Positions 31,137 through 43,569 of a stretch of DNA of 64,000 bases are shown piece after piece. Under the pieces are notes generated by a model, which saw nothing but the letters and a program-made list of their open reading frames with translations, had not been told where the DNA came from and ran no database searches. Location: the NCBI GenBank assembly GCA_973895155.1, contig OZ316899.1:10044001-10108000 (forward strand). The letters run 5' to 3'. This DNA is from Marsupella aquatica. Lineage: Eukaryota; Marchantiophyta. The position numbers and the translations under genes are program-made. The stretch's first letter is position 1. Each line of letters opens with the position of its first letter.

Positions 31137-33332
31137 TTTACCAAATGGTACACCCATTCATATTCAGTCTGCAATTTACACACCACGAGCTACACATAAT
31201 TTACTTAGTTTCAGGGATATAAGAGCAAATAACTTATACATATGTACCGCGAAAGACCCCAAAGAAGACTCTTGACAAATCCTAGAGAGAACCAATGGAG
31301 GAATGATCATCAACAAAACTTTAAATACTAATTCATCCACCTGGACTATATGTCACACAAATATTTTCATTTCACACAAAAATACCAAAACAGGCACTTA
31401 CCAAACTATGGCATGACAGACTGGGACACCCTGGGACCCATATGTACCACCGGATTATAAATGATACCATAGGTATCCCCCAAGGAGTCAAACCTTCCTC
31501 ATTAACCCTGCCATGCCTAGCTTGCTCCCAGGGCAAGTTAGTAATCCGACCATCAATATCTAAGACAATCTACACTATCCCAAAATTTCTTGAACAATTA
31601 AATGCATACGGTGTGCGGCATAGAACCACCCAGTTGGCCATTCAGGTTCTTTTTAGCTATAATATACTCTTCTACCAAGTGGTCTTAGGTCTCGTTGTTC
31701 TCAACTTGTAACACCGTCTTCTCAAGGATACGGCACATATGATCAAATTAAGAGCCCAGTTCCTGGGGAACCCCATGAAGGTTTTACGAGTGGACAACGC
31801 TGGAGAGTTTACATAAAACATTCAAAGGTTTCTGTGCCATTGCAAGCATTGATATTCAGTATCTAGTGCCATATGTTCACTTCCAAAATGGGATAGCAGA
31901 ATCCCTCATAAAAAGGATATAGATGATCTCAAGACCATTGTTATTGAGAACACAACTGCCCACATCCGCCTGGGGACATGTAGTTCTCCATGTTGCGTCC
32001 TTACTCCAGCTTTGACCATCTGCATTTAACCAACAGACACCTTATCACTTGGCACATGGAATCCCACCAGACGTCTCACACTTAAGGGTATTCGGCTGCC
32101 AAGTCCTTGTCCCAATATTAGGCCCCACATGAACTAAAATGGGCCTATAGAGACACAAAGGCATTTATATTGGCCACAATTCACCATCTATAATTTGGTA
32201 CTTGGAACCAACTACAGGAGACGTCTTTAAAGCCCGGTTCCAACACTGTCATTTTTATGAGGATATATTCCCTCAACTTTTTGCTAAGGAATCATCACTG
32301 AACCTCACGAAAATACCAGAGTTACAGTGGAAATCTAAAGCTATTTTTGTCAATGATCCGAGAACTAGATAGACAGAAGAGGAAGTCCAAAGAATACTTC
32401 ACCTTGTACAAATGCTAGAGAAGCTACCGGATGGAATTTAATGATGCAACAGCGGTCACTAGATCACATAATCAAAGCCGCCAATGTACCCGCCCGCTTG
32501 GCCCAGACTGAAAACCGAGCTACTGATGAAGTAACAAAAGCAAAAAGAGGACACCCACCAGGAGCAAAGGATAGACCAGACCCAGAGTGAAGCGCACTAC
32601 AAGACCTATAGCAACAACCACAACATCGGAACCTGCAGAAACCAGAGAAGTACCACATGAAAATGAAGAAATTTTGATAAACTACATGCATACAGGCAAA
32701 GTCTGGTCTAGGGCTAAAGTTGATATGAGTAATCAATTTGCATACCAAATATCTCAAGAGATTGAAAATGACACCCCAGACCCACTCACAGTCAAAGAAG
32801 CACAACACAAGGAAGACTAGCCACTCTGGGAAGCTGCAATCAATTCCGAGCTAGACTCTCTAATTAAACGCCATGTCTTTGGACCAATTATTTCAGTCCC
32901 ACCAGGTACACAATACACAGGATACAAATTCACTTTTGTCCAACAAAGAAATGCCAGCAAAGAAGTGATTCGTTACAAGGCCCGATTAGTGGCTGAGAGA
33001 TATACATAGATCCCTGGAAGAGACTATGACCAAACTTATTCCCCGGTCATGGATGCCATCACATATCGCTACATGATATCCTTTGCATTGAAGCACAAAT
33101 TAGTTATGCATTTGATGGATGTTGTCACCGCATACCTTTATGGCATTCTTGATACAGAAATATATATGCAGGCACCCCTCGAGTTATTACAAAGAGTTGC
33201 ATTTCTTATTCAGGGGGAGAGATTGCATGAATCACCACCAGACCTATAGTCTGACATATGGCAAATAGCTCCTACTGAGGATCTGAGAAAACAAATACTA
33301 AACTATGGCCTTTTTGGCCATAGGAGATCAGA
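31137..33332 (+). pseudogene. Copia-3 integrase and N-terminal RT
   Basis: Broken reading of HDRLGHPGT, CLACSQGKLVIRPS, a frameshift near 31610, RVDNAGEF near 31790 and HFQNGIAESLIK near 31880-31920. Then comes the RT start (SELDSLIKRHVFGPI, DAITYRYMISFALKHKLVMH) to LLQRVAFLIQGE near 33215. Many stops and shifts are present. It ends at 33332, where CACTA-1 begins. Confidence 0.85.
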
Positions 33333-33362
33333 CACTAGTACATTTTTGGCCCTTTTTCCGAT
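33333..33362. repeat. CACTA-1 left terminal inverted repeat
   Basis: CACTAGTACATTTTTGG then a CTTTTTCCGAT run. The first 14 bases match the right end perfectly and the rest approximately. Confidence 0.93.
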
Positions 33363-33720
33363 CCTAACAACATCGGACCCCTTCAGAAATTTTGACGCAG
33401 AAAAATGAGGCGTCCGATGTGATTTACTTCGCAATTTCCCATACTTCACTCATCGGATATTGACAATCAGACATCCATCGGACTTTCCGTTGCTGAAACA
33501 ATTGGTACATCCGTTACTGGATGTTTTGGATAATTTGTGTCCGATTCTAGTTTCATCGGATACTAAGATGCTACAGCAAGGTAATATCCAGGGTCCAATG
33601 TATTTTATATGGGATAGTCCGACGTAAAACATATCAGAGTTTGCGTAGCAATACGTATCAGGACATCCGTAGTGGCTTGTAACGCAAATTGCAATGCTGA
33701 AAATATCGGACATTTGGGAG
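33356..33720. repeat. CACTA-1 left subterminal repeat array
   Basis: At least ten copies of TCCGAT or ATCGGA in both orientations, often extended to ATCGGACCCC. In En/Spm, subterminal repeats are TNPA binding sites; the same role is inferred here. Confidence 0.8.
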
Positions 33721-33920
33721 GAGGGGAAGAGCATGCTCAAAGCAAGGTAGTGGTTGAATTAAATATGAGGTTTTCACAATGGGGAACACCCCAATATGTA
33801 CAAAATGAAATGGGCAGATAGGCAGTAGAGCCATATGGCCGGTGACGGCTACATGAAACACCAAAATGAGGTTATAACTGGCCTACACTATGTGGTACCT
33901 CTAATCAAAGCTATCAGACA

Positions 33921-36457
33921 CTATGTACCACAAACCTCTAAAAAGGTGTGTTGCGTCCCTTTTCTTCTTTGGGCAAGAGCGTGGGCGGGGTACAGGTTTG
34001 GGAGCGCGAGACCCCTCATGTTGGTGGCTGCCCACAACCGTGGCAGCCACCTGCTCAGCGGATGGCGTGGGTTGGCCTGATGCCGGTCTAGACCCTGAAC
34101 CACTAGATGCACCACTATGGTGCTCAGGCAAGACAGATGTCCCACCACCCCCGACACAGCAGAGTGGAAGGAGCCCTCTCCGGTAGACCTACGTGAGTGA
34201 TGGGATGCTCCACCTGCATGTGCTGTCTCTAGCCCGTGCCGTACTGTACTCCCACCAGACTCACAAGATGACGCTCGACCCCTAGAACCACCATCCTGTA
34301 TGTCACTAGTCCCTCGTCGTGGAGGGCCAGCTGGTGCACTATGTACCCCTGATCGATGGCCTGGTCCCACACGACCTCTACTACCCCCTGACGGCCCGGG
34401 CCTACCACCCCATGATGCTGCTGAATGATGGGAGCCCACACCATTAGCATCATATGAACCAGCACCCTCTGCTGATGTGGGGGCAACATGAGGGATAGGG
34501 GTAACCGTGGCCACTCTCGCCGACCCTGCCGCATCCTCTGCATCCTCATCACCTGCATTCTCATCACCAACATCCTCATCACCAACATCCTCATCACCAC
34601 TGTCCTCATCACCTGCCCCACCTGACTCCTCATTCGATCCTGACTCCTCCTACGCAATACATAGCTAGGATTAAATTGTTGTTAAATTAGTTTATATAGG
34701 GCCTCCAAAACTCTAACAAATTCACCATAACCAAAAACATTTTCATAACCTAGGGGGAACACAAACCTCTCCCAACTCATCCTCAAGGTGGCGCTTAAGA
34801 GCGCGGGGTCCATTCCACTTTGCCAAATCCCTCTTGGATGGCCCAATAGGTCTACCCCACTCCCTTTCCTGGCAGTTCACAGTCCCAAACAAAATATCCC
34901 ATTAGCATGAAACCAAGCAATCTTGGACCCCATAATGCACACCCTACATACCCCTCATTAAAACTGTTATCATAGTAAACCCTAATTTAAAATAGGACCC
35001 CAGCCACATACCCATACATATCCTATACCCTATATATAAACCCCTAATCAAACTAGTTCTCAAATTTAACCCTAATTTAAAAAACTCCACAAAGTGCTAC
35101 TCAATCATGAAACCCCTAAACCTAATACCCAAGTTAAACTATTGCTATAAGCCCCCTAAAAATGCCACAAAACCTGATAATTAAGCTTTCCACGAGGGGT
35201 CCGATTCTCCATCCGATTGTCTTAGCATCGGAACTGCCTCGGAACGTTAGTGGCAAAAAATGAATAACAAGAGGTCCGATGCCGGGTCCGATGCAGAAAG
35301 AATCGGACACCGGCCTATCGGAAAGCACAGGGCCGAGAGAAAATTACACCATTGGGCTGCAAAGGGTTTAAAGCATTTGTAGGCAAAAAAAACAGTCACT
35401 CTTCGCAACAGAAGGTCAGGTGGTCGGGGGAGGAGCTAGGGAGGAGGGAGAGGGGTCTTACAAATTTGGCCTTCAGTCGATTGGAGCCGCCTTGCCCCAT
35501 CCGGTGAGTCACCATAGGTTGACCTTGCACTCGTTGCAAAGCTGCTATGATGTCCTTTGGTGGCTTGGGGAGTCTTACCTCTTGTGCATGCCACTGTCGT
35601 AGCATCTGTTGGAGGGGGAGGATGTCAATTTCCTCTCCAGCTTTCCTCTTCTCCTCTGCCAGGCTGATTTCAAGATTGTAGTGATGTTTTTGCAGCCAGG
35701 CTCGGACTGCTAGTTCCTCCTCAAGCCAAGCTGCCCACTCATCTGAGGAAAGCGCATCTAGGCAGCCCTGCTCCCTGACCACCTCTGCATCCATCGGCAT
35801 CTCAGCAAGGTAGTTCCTGAATTTCTCTCTTTGATGGTTTTGCATGTCTGAGAGTGAGGCGGATATCCTCTTGTTCAAGAACCTATCATCAATGTGTGCC
35901 CCGTTCTTGAATCGTTCTTTCACTTGCTCTCGAATTCTGGATTTCTCTTCCTCCTTCTTGCCCCAGTAATCTAATGGCCCCAAATTGGCCCGCATCACTT
36001 GTTTGAATTGGCTGCAAAAGAGATTGTAGCCCCTGGGTAATGGAGAGCCACCTGAGTTTAGGGGTAGCTCAGGCCTCAAAGCTCTCTCTGCTTCCTTTCG
36101 CTTGAGCTCCTCTACTCGCCCCTTCTCAGCTTCCCTAGCCTCCCTCCAAAGCTTCTTCTCTCGTTTTCGAGGAGAGAGAGACTCCTCTGCATCTGCCCTG
36201 CTTCTCTTTGCCTCCTTCTTCTTCTTCTTTGCAGCTGCAATGGCTGCTAAAGCAGCTTTCTCAGCCTCAATCTTTGAGGCATCAAACAAGGTCTGCAAAA
36301 GCGGGACTACTCTAGCTGCATCCTCCACACTCAACCCGGCCCTAGCAACAAAAATCTCCTTCATCACCTCATCGTATGCCCGAGAAGGTCCAGCCCCATC
36401 CCCACCACCAGATTTGCCTCCCACCATCTCCCCTCCTCCTTTGAGCTCCCCTCCCAT
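33921..36457 (-). CDS. CACTA-1 second gene, three exons, candidate TNPA-like protein
   Basis: Exon 1 runs 36457-35462 (332 codons from MGGELKGGG), with donor GTAAGA. Exon 2 runs 34868-34767 (34 codons, EREWGRPIGPSKRDLAKWNG). Exon 3 runs 34649-33921 (243 codons with stop). All junctions are GT-AG and phase 0, giving about 608 residues with no internal stop. Residues 80-180 are Ala/Lys/Glu-rich and look coiled-coil or nuclear-basic. A conserved-looking block is RGYNLFCSQFKQVMRANLG. Exon 3 opens with an acidic repeat (GDEDSGDEDVGDEDV) and then a Gly/Ser/His-rich tail. I do not recognise the family. Its place in a two-gene CACTA element suggests the DNA-binding partner of the transposase. Intron 1 contains an array of the element's subterminal motif. 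The model was built by eye. Confidence 0.55.
35200..35325. repeat. Internal ATCGGA array within intron 1 of the second gene
   Basis: Copies of TCCGAT and ATCGGA, including a GGTCCGATGCCGGGTCCGAT tandem, lie inside the inferred intron 35461-34869. The motif is the same as in the terminal arrays. Confidence 0.75.
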
Positions 36458-36545
36458 CCTCGGCAATAACCTAAGTGTCAAGTGCAAAGCTTGTCCCGAC
36501 TCGCGGGTCTTCGCACCAGCGTCGGGACTTCTTTTTTGAAATCTG

Positions 36546-36722
36546 GCCTGTTGCGTCCGATGCAAATTGCTTCGGACTTTCCAAAGCCGAGAACATCGGT
36601 ATTGGTATTGGACCTTCCGATATGTTTGACATTGGACCCCTCGTTGTTAATGGGTTGCCTTTTGTTTGCCAAGGTTTGTCCGTTTCTTATAGTATCGGAC
36701 CCCTCGTAGAATTCTTTCGGAT
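36546..36722. repeat. Internal ATCGGA array in the divergent promoter region
   Basis: Copies of GTCCGATG, TTCGGAC, CATCGG and ATCGGACCCCTCG lie upstream of the minus-strand gene start (36457) and upstream of the plus-strand transposase/SET exons (from 37587). Self-regulation by an element-encoded binding protein is inferred. Confidence 0.7.
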
Positions 36723-37586
36723 GCACCTTTTCTTTCCCAAAGGGGGTGTGATGTGTTTAGTTTGGGTTGAATTGGGTATGGATTCTAGAGTTTTGGGGTT
36801 TTTTGAATTTGGGTTGGGTATGGTTGTGTTAACATTTTCTTTCCATTTGAATTGACAGGTTTTTTAATGTAGGGTGATACATACCTCACTGGGAGGGTGA
36901 CCGTGACGTGCATGTGACTCTTGTGCATACTAGTTCCTTCTTCAGCATTGGGTTTGTTCTTGATTTTCATTTTTTGGGGGATAATTTTACTCTGGTCGTG
37001 CATACCTAATATGTTAGGCTATAATGATGCAATTCTTATATAGTCTTGCTTGAGACATTGGTTTAGGGTTTTTATGAGGATAGTGTTGTACATTTTCTTA
37101 TGATAACGTGAACCCATTGTTAGGCTAATGTTTGTGTTTGAATGTGATGTGCAGTACCTTGATTTTGGCATGGAGGGGTAGGTTAATTAGTTTTTTTGAG
37201 GGGGGTTGGTAGTCTTTTTTGATAATGCACTATGCATAGCGTGAGACCGTGTGTCCAAGAGGTATGATGTTTCTTGGCCCATCCATGTATTCTCCTCAAG
37301 TTGTAACATAGAGGTTTACTTTGGCAAGTTTGACACATTGTTTGCCGAGGTGTGCATGTCATGCACTTTTTTCACTTAGCTCACTATTGAAATGCCCACC
37401 TTGTAGAGATTTTGGATATCCCACACTTTGTGTGTCGAGAATATAGCCCCATAGGCACAGCAAAGCGCAGGTATCATTGAGGTACGTAGGGCAATGTCTC
37501 TCTATGTAAATCTCCTTAATTATGTTTGTATATACATCGACACAAGAAGTTGTTTAATCTAACTTACATGTTGGATATGTATGTAG

Positions 37587-38876
37587 ATGTCTACATCCGA
37601 TAGTTCCACATCGGATTCAAACTTTGACACGAGCTCGTCCAAGGGGGAGGTTCCTCCACCCCCTCCTCTTGACCGTCCTCGTGCTCCACTAGGGCCCATA
37701 CCTTGCTGGTGTGTGAGATGCAAGGGACTTGTGGTTCGACATGCCTGGGAGACTTGTGAGCACATTGAGAACTATGGTCGCCATGAGGGTGATATGCCAG
37801 GTTATTTGCCTAGCCAGGTAAATAATTATACATACATCCCCCCTTTCATTTCATGAAACGGCAATTGGTGAAATATTGTATAATTAGCTTGCATTCAAAT
37901 AACACTACTTAATTTATTGTGTGTTGAAATAGGTGCCTCGTAGACCCCCACCTCCTTTGGTTGATGATGCTGTGTGGCTAGAAGGGTTTCTAGCAAGGGC
38001 AAGGGACTTGCTTGCATCCCCCCTTGCCCATCCACCTCTTAGCCCCCTACTCCTATCCCCATAGTTGAGCATGTAGAGGGTGAACCGGTCTCTCGACCAG
38101 AGGTTGGGTGTACAAGAGTCCTACGTACACGACCACGGTCTCGCAGATGTAGACGAAAATATGAGCCACTGGAACAGGTAGACAGCAGGGAGGAGGTGTT
38201 AGGCAGTGCCCAACCATCCAACAACGTAGATTATATTGGGGTTGACGGACAGTTTGGAGCATCTTATCTCACTGGTAGGGCAGCCGACGTTTTGAAAAAC
38301 TTTGATCCTAGTCTCTTCAAATTTCTAGACTACATTCCTATTAATGAACCGGTTGAGATATGGGGTCGCTCTTGGATAGTGAAAGATTCCTCCATTGGTG
38401 CTGATATAGGATATGGTCTATATGCTTTGGAGGACATTATTGTCCCTCCAAAGCCATGGAGACGTGGCTATGATGGAGAGTACCTTTTCCCTTACATTGG
38501 AGCTATATACAACGCTAAGAGTTGGAACATTTTGTTGCGTCAACACCCAAGTTGGGGGGTGTACGCATTGAGGATGGACTCAGACCCAGACGAGGTCTTC
38601 ACTAGGCCGTGGCATTGTAGGATGATTGATGGTGACCCTGTTCGGAATTGTAATTTAGCAGGGTACATCAATAGTACCACGGGTAGAGGTAGAGATTTGG
38701 AGGCTAATGTAGAGTGGATCCAGATGTTTGGTCCACCTAGAGCTCCATATTTTGTGAAACATATGGATGATCACATCATGACGGTCGCTGTTAGGACCAT
38801 TAGAGCTGGTGAGGAGTTATTGTGTGATTATGAGTGGGATGCACCAAAATTGTCCCTACGTTCCCGTCCAAGATAG
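37587..38876 (+). pseudogene. Cys-finger exon followed by a SET-domain protein, in CACTA-1
   Basis: Exon 1 (37587-37817, 77 codons, MSTSDSSTSD) has CWCVRCKGLVVRHAWETCEH, like the N-terminal finger of CACTA TNP2 proteins. A phase-0 GT-AG intron leads to 37933. That frame ends at TAG 38062-38064, and the adjacent frame, open from 38042, carries a SET domain to the stop at 38876. SET features are GLYALEDI, FPYIGAIYNAKSW, NLAGYINSTTGRG, EANVEW, then TVAVRTIRAGEELLCDYEWD, which includes the catalytic Tyr and the pseudoknot-type GEELLxDY end. SET domains transfer methyl groups from S-adenosylmethionine to lysines, mostly histones. A one-base change joins the two frames; an unrecognised intron would do as well. 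Confidence 0.7.
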
Positions 38877-38998
38877 TTTCTTGGACTTACATATATACAT
38901 ATATATATATCAGATTCTTTTCCATTTTTAACATTGGATAATTGGTTGTTCACAATATTGATGTTGATGAGATTGCATGCATTGATGTTGTATGATAG

Positions 38999-41900
38999 AA
39001 TCAATATGTGGTGCCTGATATTGGGGTAATATCACGAGCTATGCGGCACCACCTTGTTGAGGCCATGGTGGCCAATGATGGGGAGGAGAATGAGGTACAA
39101 CATGAGGATGATGACTCTACCCAAGATCGGCTTGAAGATGAGGAGGCCATGGATGAGCTCATGAACCAATTTTATGAAGATGATGCTGATATTGGTATGG
39201 AGGACATGGGTTTCACCGATGACAACACCACTCATCCTTCTAGGGGGGGGCCAGCAGAAGGAATAGGAAGAGGCTCAACGTCATGCTCGTACTCGCATAT
39301 TTGAGGGGAGTAGGTTATCTCGGCTCTCAGCAATAATGTTATTGTTGAATGTGCAACAAAGACATGGGGCCAACAACCTACTTTTGGATGATGTTTTTCG
39401 TACCCTACATGATCGCATTTTACCACCAGGCAACAACATGCCAAGGTCTTGGAAGGAGGCTAAACAGGTGTTGAAGTCCATTGGTCTAAAGTATGAAGTG
39501 ATACATGCATGTGTAAATGATTGCATTCTTTTTAGGGGTGAGCATGAAAATGCAATCATATGTCCTGAGTGTGAGAAGCCGCGGTACCGTGATGACATGT
39601 TGACAGGGAAGGTGCCTCAAAAAGTTATGCGGTATTTTCCTCTCATCCCTCGATTGCGAAATCAATACCGTTGTGCAGAGTTGGCTGAGTATATGGTATG
39701 GCACTCACAACATCATTCTGATATGGGTACAGACTCCAGTGCCATGCGAATGATGGTGACTTTCCTGCCAATCGATTTGTAGAGGATAGATGGGGTGAGT
39801 TCAAAACTGACCCACGACGTGTGAGACTTGGATTGGCAGCAAATGGTATTAGCCCTTTTGCATTGGCAGGTAAAGCAAAACCATATTCAATCTGGCCAGT
39901 AGTTCTAACAAACTACAATATCCCTCCATGGATGGCCATGAAGAAAGGTCATCTACTACTCTCAATGATCATCCCCGGTCCTAAGCAAGTAAAAAAGATT
40001 GACATCTACTTGCAACCTTTGATTGATGAGCTTTTGCAACTTTGGAGGGGAGTGGATTGTTATGACGGACGTTGCAACACTGGAGGTTTATCTCGCGCAT
40101 TCACCCTCAAGGCCATTCTTATGTGGACCATGCATGATTTACCAGGTAATCACAGTAAACCTTGCAATTAATTTAACCCTATTTCATCAATCTTGCACTT
40201 AATTAAAAATTGTATTCCTTTCTCTAACCTTCTTTCATTGGCTGGCTGTCCCTTGACCAATCATAGGGTTTGGATATATCTCTGGATTGCAAACATCAGG
40301 CTATCGAGCTTGCCCTTCACGTGGACCAGATTTGGAGGGAGTGGCAAGACGCAAGTCAACTACTTTGCGGAAGATAGTTTACATTGGTCATACCAAATAT
40401 CTTCCAGCAGACCATCCTTGGAGGAGTGACCACTTCCTGTATGACACTGATGAGGGCCAACCTGATACCCGTCCTCAACCTCAACAAAAGGATCCAGCAT
40501 ATTGGAGAGAGGTATGGCAAAGAGTTCAAGACCCAGATGATCCATTACAATTTCTCAGATGTGGCATGACCCGTTTGTCTGCATTATCACAGTTGCCATA
40601 TTGGTCAGAGATGCCCATTAATCACTTGTTAGATCCGATGCACATTGAGGGGAATGTGGGGAGGTCATTGATTCGTCATCTATATGGGGAGAAGAACCAC
40701 ATTTGGAGAGAAAGTTGTGAGGAGATGGGAATGCATGGTCTTCTTGGTTTTTGGCCATCTTTGGACCCCCCTAGCATCCATCCACCTTGAGTTTTGACTA
40801 GGGCAGAGTGCACTGAGTTTTGCAGACGTATTGGGTCAATGAGGTTTCCCACAGCTTATGGCGCAAATCTTCGAAAAGCATTTGGGGGGGGATGATTCTC
40901 CAAAATGGCCATCTTACTTGAAAACACGTGATTATCATCGGTTACTAGAACATGTCATTCCAGTTGCGATTATTGGATTGGGTAGTGAGGAACTTTGTGA
41001 TGCCCTTTGGTCATTGGGAAAGCTTTTGAGATGGGTATGTCAGAAGGAGGTATAGGAGGATGAAACTGCTGCAATGGAGATATTTGGAGTAGAGGTTATT
41101 TGTAAGTTGGAGAAGGCACTCCCTCCCTCTTTCTTTGATGGCCAGGTTCATTTTCTCATACATTTAGTGCATGAGGTTGCAATTGCAGGCCCAGTGCATT
41201 GTTGATGGATGTATTGGGTTGAGCGTTATATGGGGGTGATGAAGTCGTACGTCTCTAATCGCGCTAGGGTGGAAGGTAGCATTGCAGAGCGTCATCTTGG
41301 AGTAGAGAGTATGTTTTATTGTACAAACATGGTTGCCACACTAGATCCTAACGCTCCTAGGGGATGGATACATGAGGCAGCGCGAGAGGCGGACTATGAG
41401 GATGATAGACTCATTGGGGCATCAGGAGAGCGTCTCTTGAGCTCAGTGGAGCGTTTGCAGCTCACAACATTTATGTTGTATAATTCACCAGAGGTTGTGG
41501 GGAGTGGAACAACATTTTATGAGGAGGAGAAGAAAAACAGTCGGCGACCACGATTATTTCCCAAGTTTCACCCATGCATGAAGTCAAAGATGCTAGAAGT
41601 GGATGCCTTGGTGGGTATTGGGAGAGCATATCACACTTCCCAAAGGTGATTGATAAGCTTCGTACCTTGATTCATGGTCCACTACTTATAGTCACGACTC
41701 GGACAACCATGTGGTCCAAGGGGAGACATTTTCGTGTTGGACGACTTGATGAGAAGAGGGCAGCTACACAAGATTGTGGGGTGATGGGTTGGTTCACCCA
41801 GTATTCACAGAGTAGCACATCAGACAGGAATCCCATTCGGTCCACCGTCACCCATTATGGAAAGATTGAGGAAATCCTTACCATAAAGTACCATGCACAT

Positions 41901-42213
41901 ACTACTTTGGAGGAAGGTATTAAAGTGCAAATGGTTCAAGATGAATCTTGTGGGCCACAACCGGACATGTGAAGATGATGCATGCGGTTTTACCCGGTTG
42001 AAGACAACCGCAAATAGTGTCATCAGCTCAAATTGGAGGTCCTCAGATCCCTTTGCGTTCCCCCATCACCTTGAACAATGTTTTTACCTACCCTATCCAA
42101 ATGACTCAGATTGGTCCATTGTCATGCCATACATTCCACGATCACGATCCATCGTCCAGGATAGACCTAACGTAGTTATAGTGGAAGATATTGACATTCC
42201 CTCCACTAGTTAG
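38999..42213 (+). pseudogene. CACTA-1 TNP2-like transposase
   Basis: Begins after an acceptor at 38998 (NQYVVPDIGVISRAMRHH). Blocks typical of plant CACTA transposases follow: LLDDVFRTLHDRILPPGNNM, YEVIHACVNDCILFRG, KPYSIWPVVLTNYNIPPW, IIPGPKQVKKIDIYLQPLID, a GT-AG intron 40146-40266, GYISGLQTSGYRACP, HLLDPMHIEGNV, a DUF4218-like region (LKTRDYHRLLEHVIP, WMYWVERYMGVMKSY, EGSIAERHLG) and a DUF4216-like end (THYGKIEEILTIKYH, DDACGFTRL). Breaks include shifts at the 8-G runs at 39243-39250 and 40884-40891, a shift near 39740, and a TGA just before WMYWVERY (about 41203). The usual DGFNPF box reads NGISPF, which may remove a catalytic Asp. Confidence 0.88.
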
Positions 42214-42448
42214 ATCAATATCTAGTACATCAAAGGCGTAGCTAACCCCTACCATCTTATTTGTGGCTATTTTATTGGCATTACATATTTATTGGCATTT
42301 CATGTGTTCTCACTCTCTACCATTGCATAAACTATATTGCTACAAGTATCCATAATCAAACCATGACCACAATACAATGTCCCATTGTCAATCCCATGGA
42401 ATCTACATTGCACAAGCATCGGTACTCGGCCGGAGAACTAAACCTCTT

Positions 42449-42925
42449 TCCGATATTGAAAGTGACAGGACACATGCGATTCAAAACCTATCGGAACCAT
42501 TTTTCCGTTCCATAAACATCGGACCCCTCGGCAAAAATGACGAAGGAGGGGTCCGATATGCTTACCTTTGGACACCTTCCGATACTTTTATTATCACACC
42601 TAGGTTCCAAAGCAATATCTTTCCCAATATTATGTCCGTTGTTTTAAATATCGGACCATGTCCGTTTGTTTTTCCAACGAGCCTCAGGTCCGAGTGTAAT
42701 TGCATCAGAAGCTAAAGCCTTACTTTTGTCATCTCTTTGCGATGCTATTAATTTTGGACATTGTCCGATAGTGCTGGTATGGGATATAGTTTGCAATGCA
42801 TTTTACATCGGTACCTTTAGTTCCGATATATTTTGAATTGGAAATTATGATGGTTTTAATATCGGAATTTGTCCAATGCATTTGGTTTTGGACGGGTCAA
42901 AGAAGCTGCGATTTGAGTATCGGAA
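42449..42925. repeat. CACTA-1 right subterminal repeat array
   Basis: More than ten TCCGAT or ATCGGA copies, including ATCGGACCCCTCGGC and GGGGTCCGATATG, mirroring the left array. Confidence 0.8.
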
Positions 42926-42948
42926 AGAGACCCAAAATGTACTAGTGA
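42919..42948. repeat. CACTA-1 right terminal inverted repeat
   Basis: Ends AAAATGTACTAGTG, the inverse of CACTAGTACATTTT, followed by the AGA duplication at 42949-42951. Confidence 0.93.
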
Positions 42949-43454
42949 GAGTTGCCCAAGACCAAATTAAATGCTCACAGCAAAGAAGCTAAAAACACTC
43001 CTATAGAGTATCAACCCGGGGCAGCAAGTGGACCTACAGTCCCACCTCAAAATCCGGCCAGAAGCAATGCCAACAGTTGGTCTACAACTGACACGACAAC
43101 CAAGCATAAAACTCAGAAAGCAAAGGCATTTGCTGTACAAGTAATGAGGTCTATAAATGGCCTTAACAGAGTGGCCAAATTTGGTACAAAATATTTAAAG
43201 AAGAGATGCTGACACTTAATTTCATTAACAAGGATATTGTCCCTTGCTTATTCCTGAAACACTTTGATCACAAATTTGTCATCCTGGCACTATATGTCAA
43301 CGATATCAACATATTTGGTACGCCAGACCTCACTGCCAAAACAATTGAAACCTTAAAAAGTGTCTTTGAAATGAAAGATCTAGGAAAACCAAATTATTGC
43401 TTGGGCATTCAATTTGACCACCTAGAGGAAGGGATCTTCATTTCACAATCAACC
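42949..43454 (+). pseudogene. Copia-3 central RT fragment
   Basis: Continues RT between the CACTA-1 and Gypsy insertions: FAVQVMRSINGLNR, FINKDIVPCLFLK, then YVNDINIFG (the catalytic YVDD is altered to YVND) and CLGIQFDHLEEGIFISQST. It is cut by the Gypsy at 43454. Confidence 0.9.
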
Positions 43455-43569
43455 TGTGATGCCTAGACAGGAATCACTCGGCCGGTTAAGTGGGTAAAGC
43501 AGGAAGGCACCCTAGGAACACCTTAGTATAGTGACAAAACAAGGAAAATATAAACAATTAGGGGCAACC

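Larger units (their letters stand above)
33333..42948 (+). mobile_element. CACTA-1 DNA transposon
   Basis: 9616 bp with terminal inverted repeats starting CACTAGTACATTTT and a 3-bp duplication AGA (33330-33332 and 42949-42951), the hallmarks of CACTA (En/Spm) elements. Subterminal copies of ATCGGAcc and their inverse fill both ends. It encodes a TNP2-like transposase, a SET-domain exon, and a divergent three-exon gene on the minus strand. It lies inside the RT region of Copia-3. Confidence 0.95.

Noticed and set aside
34550-34620. CRISPR-like or minisatellite array (repeated catcctcatcacca units)
   Set aside because: The short units encode the acidic GDEDVGDEDV repeat of a minus-strand exon. 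There are no spacers and the sequence is eukaryotic transposon DNA.
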